In this document: positions 47,540 to 58,314 of the stretch, piece after piece
How the letters are laid out: each line of letters begins with the position of its first letter
Numbering within the stretch: position 1 is the first letter of the stretch
Assembly (NCBI GenBank): GCA_003952965.2
Contig: CM025856.1
Location: 20,039,566-20,103,565 of the forward strand
DNA: 64,000 bases
Source: Morella rubra
Taxonomy: Eukaryota; Streptophyta; Magnoliopsida; Fagales; Myricaceae
Reading direction: 5' to 3'
Made by a program: the position numbers and the translations under genes
Notes under the pieces: generated by a model
Told to the model about the DNA's origin: nothing
Database searches by the model: none
The model's input: only the letters and a program-made list of their open reading frames with translations

Positions 47540-50500
47540 ATTTCCAGCGTTGGACGAATTTCCTTTCGTCTTCCTTATTGCCGCTGAGCCTGAATCCTCT
47601 GATTCAAACTAAACACCTACAGGCACAAAAATGTGATACAACTTCTTCAACTAGTCCTCTCTCGATTAGGACAAAATAAAAATATCCTAAATGACCTATA
47701 GACTGCCACGTCGTTTACTCACTACTCACAACACTTTCTATTCTCCTCTGAGACCTCTCCATATTGGATCTGCAAATTAATGGCGTTTTTAGTTAGTTTC
47801 TCCAAATTTTAATAATTCTTTTAAAATTGGATAATAAAACCACTTCAAAGTCGAGACCAATAATATAAGTATATATATATTAAGCTGATAAAAACTGAAT
47901 TAATAAATATCTGTCAAAGTGAGTGGGTGCATGAGATCATTTTCCAAGCACAAAATAGAGCGATTTATAGGAGTTAATATTCTATGGAAATGATTATATT
48001 TTCTTAATGAAATATGTAGATCGCCACGTTAGCTCCTCTGAGATTTACCTACTGTTCAGCTGTGTTTGTCTTTAAGACCGACCCGGTTTGTGGGGTTCAT
48101 CCTGTTACTAGAAAAACAGGTGAAAGTTTGACAATTCTATAGTTAAAAAAAAGAAAAGAAAAAAAGATATTTTTAAATAATACCTGTTATATTTTTAAGA
48201 TTTTGATAAAATAGTTAAGTTTAGATTAGAGTTTTATTAGGTTTCTGTATAAATGTTATTGAAAAAATTTTAAAGATATTTAATTTTTGTTAGAATTTAT
48301 AAAAAGTATAGAAGAAGATGATTTGATGTAATTGTTTAATAAAAAATATGTTAGGTGAAAAAGTATATAGAGAGAAGATTTGTTATAGTTTTTTTTTTAA
48401 AAAATATTGGAGTTTGTGTAAAAAATTATTGAAAATTGTGTAAAAATATTGATGTTTGTGTCTAAATTTTTGAAATTTTAATTATCTTTTTACAAATTTT
48501 GTTGACTATATATATATTTTAGAATACTCTTGCAAACTAACCTACCCAATTTTCTTTACATGGTACATTCGACATCCCTGGCGGCCTGGCCCATGGTAGG
48601 TTCCGAATCCTCTGGGTTGTGGTCCGGGAGAATCTGGTCTAAACCTCCCATACCCTCGAAGGGGAAATTATAGTACTTCTTAGCAACACTCAGTAACAGC
48701 CCAATTGTGGAGTCCAGAACGTGGCCCAAGCCCCGCATTGCAACTTTGTAACCCAGGAGTACACTGGTTAGTACGTACAGCCGTACAGGTATTGTTCAGT
48801 GGGTTAGGGCCCACACCAATACCCGTTGGAAGGCCTTGGGAACTTTTTCCGCTTGGGCCACGCGTGACAATTTCAAATTCATTGACGGACTTTCGATATT
48901 GACACGTCAGCCACCTACTACTTGAACTGCACAATTGCGACGCTGAAGGATACTTTCGTAATAAGGGCCACAAAACAAATAAAGCTAGCTCGGCCCAAAG
49001 CCCATTTTAGGATAGCAACGCGGCAACGCCGCCCTATTAATTTGCAACTCCTCTCCACGAGGAAATCAGCCATGGGCCATGGCACACTATGGCAGGAACC
49101 AATCGAATCCACCGGCAAACCCATTCCCGTGGCTTTGTTAGAGAATATGCTTTGATTAATAAAATCTATCTTTTTCAAACAATTTAAAATTTTTAAATAA
49201 CTAATAATTTAACATATTCCTAATTTCACTCTATTTTAGTTAAATAAACAAAAATAATCCAGAAATAATTAATTCAATAACTAAGTGATCATTTAGACAT
49301 AAAAAAAAATCAAGAGAGATCTTCATTTATAGCCTATAAACTTACATTAAACGGTCAAAAAGATGTCTAAATTATCAAATTCGTCATATTTATTCTCAAA
49401 ACTATTAAAATTCATCAATGTTCAACCATTATTACGTCATGTAGTCTATTTTCTATATATTTTAACCGTCAGATTATATGACAAAGCGAACTTTAATGCA
49501 TTTTGATAGTTTTGAGTCTAAATTTGACGACTTTAATAATTTAGCCTTTTTATGTAAATTTATGTAATAAATTGACGTTTCTGAAAGATAAAAGAAATTT
49601 GGTTGTGGCCATTACATGTACCTCTTATTTTCCTCATAGATTAAATATAATATGGATATAATTTTCCTTTTAGCGAGGTAAGATTACGTTATTATAAATG
49701 TCTAAAGTAGGAAGGTGAAGGTGGCATCCAAAAAATTACTACGGTAATTATATAGACAAAGCAAAATATAACAAGTAATATAGACCAAAAATTACTTCGT
49801 CCTAATTCGTTTTAACAACCCAAGAAAAGCATAGTCATACTGAAGCCACCGATGAGGAATGCTGGTTTCTAACTAGTCTCTAAGGCTGGAAAGATTAGAT
49901 GCCTTATAATTAACTAGCGTGATGATCGTAGGAGTTCCACCCCAACATCTTTAGTAGTAGTAGATGCAGCATCAATCAACTATTACTCTGAACCAAAAAA
50001 GAGAGATCTATATTCAAGTCTATACAGGCAAATATACGTAAAGTATGTAAAGTATTTCCCAAATTTTTATACCCAAATTATATGGTTGATTTTCCCTTAA
50101 TATGTTTGTGTATATATATATCATGATTAGGCCAATATTACGGGATATTTCATTAGATATAAATAAGACACGAAAAATAGAAGAGATCGAGATGAAGAAG
50201 GGAGAAAGGAAAGAGAAGGGAATAAAGAGAGAAGCTGGTGGGAGATCGAAACGGAGAGGAGGGATATATCCCTCCCTAAAGAAACTTTACAGGGCTCATA
50301 GGAGGGGCTTTCTCAAGAACAAAGGAGGAGATAAGTAAGGCTATCTTCTAAACGGGAGAGATCTAGCAGCTCACCAGCTTCTCTCCTTATCCTTGAGAGA
50401 AAAAAGAGAGATTCGATAGGATGATTATTCGCTTAAACTAATATAGCTTGTTTATTATATACGCTCTACTTTGAATATATGGGCGAGGGTCCATTTGCCC

Positions 50501-51890
50501 AAAAAAAAAAAGAAAAAAAAAAAAAACTGAGTATTCTAGAGAGTTCCACAAGTTTTATTGAGCATAATCAACATGCATGAACTTGCGTCCTAAGCGAATA
50601 AGAAACACTTCGAAGTACAACCTAACCGAGCATACAGTACTATTATATATACAGCTTTTTACTTTTCTTTTTTCTTTTTTTGTTGGCTGAATCATGCATA
50701 CATATATTCAAGAAAAGTAGAGAATACTAGAAAAATTATAGGAAAAAAAAAAGTAACGTATAGGTATAAGCCCCTATGGGATGACAGGCTCAGTGAGGCT
50801 TCCGTTTAAGGACGTCGATACCATATTCAAAGACAATTGGCGAGCTGAATTTTTGTGAAATTCAAGCTCCATGACGGAGGGTAGGAATTTGGACACCGAT
50901 CGATCCGCCACGCAGTACTCTGATGAATGTCTTAGCATCTTGTTCTGGCAAAACGAATTTGTCAAGTACTTTATCCACGAAGACATGCCAACGTCCCTGA
51001 AGTTGGACGAATGTTCTTTCATCTTTGTAGTGCAGGCCAGGTGTTCTTTATGGACCACGTCAAAAGGGAAAGCAACATGGAGACAGTCCGCTTGATTGCA
51101 GAAGAGACATGGGAGGATATTGCAGAAGGTCCGGTGGTAGCATGCGCTGGATCATGTTACCATGATATCCTTTATTAGAATATAATAGGCATGATGCTTT
51201 TATATATCCTGATGCCTTCGGGAAGAGCTAGATATCCTCATCGTTAATAGTCCACTTAAGAGAAATCTTACCCATATATTCTTGATTCCGAGATGCCACA
51301 GCATTAGATCTGAACTATTCCCAGCCTCTTCCCAGCAGACATAAAATAGCTCCGCATCTTTTGTTATAGTCGCTTCCTTGAGCATTAATCCGTTTGTCAT
51401 TGGGTCATACAAAATAGATATTGAAAACGAAACCCACCTCTCTATATGGGTGGGTTGCGATGAGAAATCTCTCCTAGCCTATACAAAACGGAGACAGTGG
51501 CGGGTAACGGAAAGCAACATGACTTGTACAACGTGGAATCATACCTAAGAAAAGCCAGATATGCTCATCGCCTCAGACATTCCGCATGCGTCAATAGCTC
51601 TCACATTCCTGACCCAGCTTGGTAGGCCTTTCCTATTTATATATAAACCCTCTCGAGTCTCTATTGGATCACGCGTCAGAGCAGTTGTAGTCCTTTCTAT
51701 TTGGAGGTATTGCTTATTTATTATGTTGCAGTATGTATATATTCTTCATGTGCATTGTTTTCTTCTACATATACTTTTGAGTTTATTTCTGTGTTTTTTG
51801 CGTTTAACTTTGACCGGCAGCCTGCGCTGCCTTCATCATAATCTCTACCAAAATTTGATGAACATCTTGTCCTTTTGAACCTCGGAAAGA
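47540..51890. other. Divergent spacer between ABC1 and HAD genes
   Basis: Contains both upstream regions. AT-rich DNA at 47800-48540 has MITE-like AAATTTT/GTGTAAAAAT repeats. A foldback-like segment lies at about 49325-49573. The interval 50770-51420 has modest open frames on both strands (for example minus 50774-51058 and 51200-51412) that read as ordinary protein composition but match no family I know. They could be remains of a gene. Confidence 0.4.
49325..49573. mobile_element. Candidate small foldback element
   Basis: The left arm (about 49325-49430) and the reverse complement of the right arm (about 49470-49573) share blocks in order: ATAAAcTTACAT, CTAAATTATnAAA, TCGTCA, CTCAAAACTAT and TAAAGTTC/CAATGTTC, about 75 percent identical. 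No coding sequence. A target-site duplication was not convincing, so the ends are approximate. Confidence 0.5.
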
Positions 51891-52310
51891 TAAGGTTGTC
51901 AGTTCTATAAATTGGCAGCTTCGATCCTTGAACCTATATGCTCTTTCATTCCACTTCTTTCCCTGGTTCATCATCAGGTCTGTCTTTCTTTCTATCTTTT
52001 CTGGTCACAGTTGTTTGCTTTAACGAGTTTTATGGTACTAGCTGTGTTCTTGATTCTATAAAGAAAGAAATTTAATGTAAAGAAGCAGTCGACTAAGGTG
52101 GCCACACGTTCATCGATCACTGCATGAATTCTAAGATAGTCATATTTGAAGGAAATGTTTCCCTTGAGTCTCATTATCTCCAAATTTCCTCTTTGCTTTG
52201 TGAGAAGGAGGCAGCTTTATAGAGTAGGATTCCCATCACATATTCCTCTCATCATCGTCTCCTACAATATTCTTATGAAACTGAACCTTCTTGCAGGCAT
52301 ATTCGTGAAG

Positions 52311-54444
52311 ATGGATGCTGTTGGGAGGTCAAATGGAGCCAAATATGAGTGCTTGCTCTTTGGTATGCCATTATTCGAACTCTTAATTTCTTCCTGTAAT
52401 CGACAGCGATATTGCCATTATGCAACTTAATCAAGTTAGTTTAATGATGTTCCTCGAAGAATAAAAGGTGAATTGGTTTTATGGTTGTCTCCCACTAGCT
52501 CAAAATGTCAAAACAGGAATAGAGAAAGCCATTGTCCCACCCTTTTACAAAAAAAAAAATCAGAAACCGGAATTTATGTGCTTTGATCAACCAATTGGAT
52601 CAGAGAGCAGAAATTTTACATAATAGCGCATCCTTCATGATTTTATGTTGAAAAACATTCTTCATAAAGATTGTCGATTACATTTGTAAATGTCACTAGC
52701 TAATTTGTGGGTACCAAACATGTTCTACAGATATGGATGATACTCTGTACCCCATGAGCACAGGTCTTAACTTGGCTTGTCGCAAGAACATAATAGGTAA
52801 CTGTTAACAGTGTTGATCATGATGATGGTGTCATTGATGATAATGCAACTAAGATGATTTTGAAATTGATCTTTTCGAACTGTAGATTTCATGTTGCAGC
52901 ATTTGCATATGGAAGAAAGTGAAGTACCTAGGATGTGCGTGGAACTGTACAAGGAATACGGGACAACAATGGCCGGTCTGAAGGTAAAACAGAGCTGGAT
53001 TTGTCTTTTTTCTTTTTTTTTTCGTCAATCTTAAAAGTTTCCGGAACCTAATGCTAATTTGTTCGACTGTTGTGATAATCGGGAGTTGATAAACCTCAGT
53101 CTTTTAATTACCTTTCAGGCTCTTGGTTATGAATTTGACAACGATGAGTTTCATGCTTATGTCCATGGAAGACTCCCCTACGAGGTCCTTAAGCCCGATC
53201 CTGCTTTAAGGAACCTTCTACTTTCTATGCCACAGCGCAAAATAGTATGTCAAGTCAACTGTTTTATTTTTTTTGAATAAATGTTCATGAAAAAAAAAAA
53301 TTGCAATATATCCGGGAATGTAAGCTGTTTTTGGTGCTGGTTTTTCAGATCTTCACTAACGCAGATAAAGAACATGCGGCTCAAGTTCTCAGCAGGTTGG
53401 GTTTGGAAGATTGTTTTGAGGGCATCATATGCTTTGAAACTCTTAACCCTCCCCATGAACCAGTTGACTGTGTGGATGCGCCAGAGGATACTCTTAACCC
53501 TCCCCATGAACCAATTGACTGCATGGATGTGCCAGAGGATACTGGTGCCCTCGCAGGAGACGCCCCAGAGGCCACTGCTAACGGCTTAACTGATGGTAGG
53601 AGTTTCAGCTCCAAGTTACGAGTCCTCTGCAAACCCTCTGTGGAAGCCATTGAAGCTGCTATTCAAATTGCAAACATCGACCCCAAGAAGACAGTAATAT
53701 TCAAAGCACCTTTCTTTTTTTTTTATTCGGGTTTTTAATTTAACGCCACCTGAAAGCTAATATTTGGTGCTTTAATTTTTTTCATACATTTTCCGGATTG
53801 AGCAACGAAGATTTTCTTTTTCCCTTTTCAGATTTTCTTTGACGACAGTGTTCGAAACATTGCGAGCGGGAAAGCATGCGGACTCCATACAGTCATTGTA
53901 AGCCCCGAGTTGCTTTGTATAAGACCAGCGAGTTTGCAACTTTCCTGACCTAAAAGAGACCTGATAATAGTAAAAACAAGGCTCCAATCTCGAAAAAAAA
54001 AAACTTTTAAATTGAAAGATTATATGTACAAAACGAATCGGCACCTACGAGGACTTCCTCAGAAGGTAGTGTCCTCAGACGGCAACTTCTTGCCTTGTTG
54101 TCAGTATTATGTTGTTTGGCAACTGAACCCGCCACGTTACACTGGAAGATGGTGCCTTCTAGGGAAAGAACATATAATAAATTCACATAAAAACTGAATC
54201 TCAGAAAGAATTCCTAATTGTCTCCACTACCAGAGCAATAGAATAGTTAAGAAATGTTCAAGTTTATTGACTGCAAGAATATTGCCTGCAGGTGGGAAGC
54301 ACAGTAATGGTGCCTGGCGCAGATCATGCCTTGGGTAGTATCCACAATATCAAAGAGGCACTACCTGAAATATGGGAAGGTGAAGGAGACCAGATTGAGC
54401 AAGTTATTCACTCTAGTGCAGTTGCAACCGTGGTCCTTGCATAG
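52311..54444 (+). CDS. HAD-family hydrolase, pyrimidine 5'-nucleotidase-like
   Basis: Seven coding exons join in frame to 301 residues: 52311-52362, 52731-52796, 52886-52983, 53119-53244, 53349-53693, 53832-53897, 54292-54444. ATG at 52311 starts MDAVGRSNGAKYECLLF. A 5' UTR exon ending about 51978 (CATCAG before GTCTGTC) and a leader intron to 52296 are likely. HAD motifs: I, DMDDT at 18-22 (nucleophile Asp18, acid Asp20); II, FTNADK at 99-104; III, Lys192 in CKPS; IV, FFDDS starting at 214. Plant members related to yeast SDT1/PHM8 dephosphorylate pyrimidine nucleotides or related small phosphates; the substrate cannot be read from sequence. Oddity: residues 128-144 (TLNPPHEPVDCVDAPED) are repeated at 145-161 with four substitutions. 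The insert lies between motifs II and III, outside the catalytic motifs. Converges on the cyclophilin gene, 425 bp away. Confidence 0.92.
53439..53540 (+). repeat. In-frame 51-bp tandem duplication in HAD exon 5
   Basis: 53439-53489 and 53490-53540 are adjacent 51-bp copies differing at about six bases. Each encodes 17 residues beginning TLNPPHEP and ending PED. Frame is preserved. Confidence 0.95.
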
Positions 54445-54869
54445 GTTTTTGCCTCAGCCACGCAACGATGTCAAACTTCCCATAGAAAATTGTAAAATAA
54501 ACTGAATGAGGAATCACTATGTTAAGTTTCTTATATAATGTCATTGCAGAAATAACAGAATACAAAAATGTTATTCTCCAAGTTATCATCCCAGAATGGT
54601 GCATGAACTGCCGATTAATTCATTGAAAGAGACACAAACTTCTTGGCCAGAACACAAAGCCTATCCTTGCAATAGGATCCACCCTGACAATAATACATGC
54701 TCCTCTACAGCTAGCTTACAAAAAAATCATCGGGATTTTCCTCAGCTAACACGCGTAACATCTCAAGTACAGGATTATTTGCTAAATCATTTGCATATGT
54801 GAAAAAAAAGGGGGATAATGAGGACAAAGAAAGAAAGAAACTAAGGGACAAAATGAATCAACAGATGAG

Positions 54870-57717
54870 TCAGGCATCTATAGGCAGCTCCCCACAATTG
54901 ACAATTCTGCATGGCACCCGAGGAGTGTCTGACCTGCTAGTCTCCTGGGATTCCAGTGTCCTCACAACATCCATTCCATCGATAACTTGTCCAAACACAA
55001 CATGGCGGTTGTCCAACCATGGAGTCTACATAGAGATAGTCCAGAACATTATCAGAGTTTGAGCCATAGAGAACCAAGTTAATCAACCACAGTATTGTGT
55101 ATAACCATTTATATTGAGTAACAAAGGATAGTGTGCAACAGGATGGATTTCCAGTTAAATGCTAAAATCTTCTGACCTTAAATATGTCACAGTTATACGA
55201 AAATAAATGAAACTTTCCCACCCTTCGACTGTCATATTCATGTGTAATGTTGGTTGGTTGAGTTGAGGACATCCATTGAAGGGCTCTCAGATTCTGCCAT
55301 GTGCTGTTCAACCTTGATGATGGAAAATGCTCTGTGTTTAGGTGTAATCCACAGGATAATTAATTGTATTCTCTCTAATTGGTAAGCTACACATGCACCC
55401 AGTGGTCTTAATCCCATGATCTCACCTTCTCTCCCCTACTTATGAGCGGACGAGAGACCATTTCAGTCTATTATAATTTAAAGAGACATATACTGATATT
55501 CACAAGAAGTAATGTATTTCTAATACTGCAGGTACAATGAGATGGCCAATCTGGCTCAACAGCTGCAAAAGAATGATTAGAAATGCTATTAATGCCCGAT
55601 TGAGAAGGCCAATGGCAGCTATCTAACCTTCACTGTGCAAATGAAGAATTGGCTGCCATTAGTATCAGGACCCGCATTAGCCATGCTCAAAACTCCAGGC
55701 CCAACATGCTTTACTGCAAATAAGTGTCTGAATATCAGTACCATACTGTCCATTCAAAAACCTACGAAAAAGTCTAACTAAATTTTTTATATTATGAAGG
55801 AAGAAAGAGTAATTAAGCAATTAGATTTTGCAGTTCCAAAAGTAACTAAAGCCCAATACTCTCACTGAGGCACAAGTAAAACATACACGAAAAACTCTCA
55901 TCTTCAAATTTAGAACCATAGATGCTGATGCCTCCAGTTCCCTGCAGCCAGTAAACATCACAATCTTTTGGCTTAGTGCCTTTCTGTTAGAGAGAGAGAA
56001 AGAGAGAGAGGTAGAGAGAACCCACATCTCCTTCAGTGAAGTCCCCTCCCTGGATCATGAAATCTTTAATAATACGGTGAAAGGAGCATCCTTTGAAACC
56101 ATAACCTTTCTCCCCTGTATGCGGATGTATTACGATATAATAATTTCATCTTTAAAGTGTATCATAACGCAGTCCATACCACGCCAACATTGAAAAACAC
56201 AAGAACCCAAGCAATAATGGCTCTAAAACATTTGGACTAAAGTGAACAAAGCTTGCCTGTGCATAAGGCTCGGAAATTCTCAGCAGTTTTTGGAACAACA
56301 TCTCCAAAAAGGCCCATTACAATTCTTCCTGCAGGTTCAAGCCCAATTTCTACGTCAAAGAAGCACTTGGTCGTCACCTTGGCTTGCAGCTCTAGATCCT
56401 AAAATCACATAACCAATGTAAGATAATGAAACCATATCCCTGATCACAATCAAAATATCTAACGAGGATTAAAGGAACTACTCCTGAATACATAACAGCA
56501 ACATAGATGCTGGAAATAGGTGTTTAGAATCTTGCTTGGTTAAATTCCTCTTTTCCCATAAATTTAAGCTTTTAGAAGAACTAGCAATGTAACATAGCAT
56601 TGTAACATCTTTATCCTTCGTTTCAATTAACAATTCCATGTGTTGGGTGCTGAGAGGGAGTATTAAGAATGGTGATTTGATGGTTAAATTCGCATTTTTT
56701 TCATTAGCTTAAGCTTTTAAGACAGTTAATGGTTCAACATTACTGAACTAATAATAAGAACTATGTTCATCAGCAAACAGAACATGTACTTCCCTCGCTA
56801 TCATGAGATTTTTGGTCAACATTGATGGAAACTCAGTCTTCCATCTTTAATCTCATAAACATGTACCAAAAGCACATTGATTGTATAAGACACGTACATT
56901 TGCCACTGAGTTGCAAACCATCCTTCGGAATTTAAGCGAAGGTGCTCTAGAAAGTCGAATGACTGGAAAACTTGAGGCATAGTTAGATCGTGATGCCAAT
57001 GGTCTTTCAGGGCAGCTTAAATTTGGAACTTGGGAGTAGCCTGAGTGCAAACTTGCAGACTTACTTCTAACATGTAGCATGCGCACATGAGACACACTTT
57101 GGCCATGCGTACCCTGAAAAAACAAACAATGCCCGCATTAGCCATAGATAGAACAATAGTAAATAATGGTAAGAATTGTTCACCTCTGCACTATCCAGGG
57201 AATGTATGCGAGAAAAAAAAAAAACAGAGCAAAAGAGTCGTCTTTCGCATGGTATGAGTGAAAATATTAATGAGAACCCATAATGCCAACCCAAGTTAGA
57301 AGTGCAACCATAGGATAGGTTGTTATTATAGGTTGTTTATCCTATGTTATGAGAGGATAGGATCGCTAGTTCTATGTTCCAAGTTAGAAGTTAGAAGTGC
57401 ATTTCATGAATGTGTATCAAGGCAAATAATTCCTCGCAACAGAACGGAGATTACGAAATTGGTTTCTACGAACAACTGGAAAAAAGAAAATCGGTTAAGA
57501 GTGCAAAAAATCAACAAAGAAAATCTCCAGAGCCACAGATAAGTCTATAACTTTCACAGCAAATTTCAAGCAAGCTTGGGATTCAGTTGATTGGGTTTTA
57601 TGACTAACATGGGCGAAAGGATGTTGAAACTGAAGAGATGAACGTAGAAATAACCTGAAAAAGTGAAGGGAGACTGCTGTGACAGTGCACCCTTTGCATT
57701 GGGACTGCAGAGGCCAT
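54870..57717 (-). CDS. CYP20-3: Plastid cyclophilin (peptidyl-prolyl isomerase), CYP20-3 type
   Basis: Seven exons (minus) join in frame to 268 residues: 57717-57655, 57113-56898, 56398-56257, 56114-56026, 55941-55887, 55713-55628, 55025-54870. The N-terminal 95 residues ([15 protein letters not shown]..., Ser/Arg-rich, ending [10 protein letters not shown]) look like a chloroplast transit peptide. The cyclophilin domain follows: [15 protein letters not shown] with catalytic Arg154, [11 protein letters not shown], Trp220 and His225. The motifs [24 protein letters not shown] and RTLESQET match the ROC4/CYP20-3 type rather than the lumenal CYP20-2. CYP20-3 is a stromal foldase that assists the cysteine synthase complex and binds the oxylipin OPDA; cysteines at 105, 139, 150, 214, 256 and 261 are available for redox control. 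Intron 3 starts GCAAGC, a GC-AG intron. The 5' half of the gene lies in the duplicated block (56786-61195). Its upstream region is shared head-to-head with the SRPBCC gene. Confidence 0.94.
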
Positions 57718-58314
57718 AAGGCAGACTCTTCGTTTACTTACAGGAGGGAATACCCCAAATACAGATTCTATGTTCTTTCAGCTCTCTCTCTCCGAGTCTC
57801 CGCTGCGGTAGAGTGGACCTTCGGATAGGGTAGACGAAGAGGAAAGGGTGCTAGTAAAGGCCAGAGGGTTCTGCTTCACACGTGTGTTTTGAGACGTGGG
57901 AGATAGGGGCTGGGAGATCCTTTTTGTCGCTTTGCTTGTTTGTTTTTTCTAGACACATTCACAGCACGGCCCAACCCCACATCGATTATTGAGACGGGGT
58001 CTTCAAGTTCCTCCCGACAGGCCCAGAGCCATACGAAGCACAGGGGAGAGAATTCAAAACAGTCCTCGAAGCAAAATCCTAAGAACAATGTCCCAAAGGG
58101 AGATCATCGCCTGGGTTTCTTATGAATTGAGGCCCAGCTGCTACGCCACTTCACCCACCCACTACTCTTTTCGGTTCGAGTACCGACCCGCCACTCTCTG
58201 AGAAAAGTAGAAGACGAAAACCGTAGAGAGGAGAGGGTAGAGACAAGAGTCCTGTGATTTTGGGTTGGTTATGGTTGTTGCTGCGCCGTGTGGCAGGTGG
58301 CTGCAAGGAACAAT
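57718..58314. promoter_or_regulatory. Bidirectional upstream region, CYP20-3 / SRPBCC
   Basis: The start codons of the minus-strand cyclophilin (57717) and the plus-strand SRPBCC gene (58315) are only 597 bp apart and point away from each other, so both promoters must lie here. CT-rich (57781-57790) and GAGAGGAGAGGG (58226-58240) tracts could serve as leader or initiator sequences. No clear TATA box is visible. Confidence 0.6.

Noticed and set aside
55981-56011. GA-rich tract in CYP20-3 intron 4
   Set aside because: Ordinary microsatellite; no functional claim can be supported.
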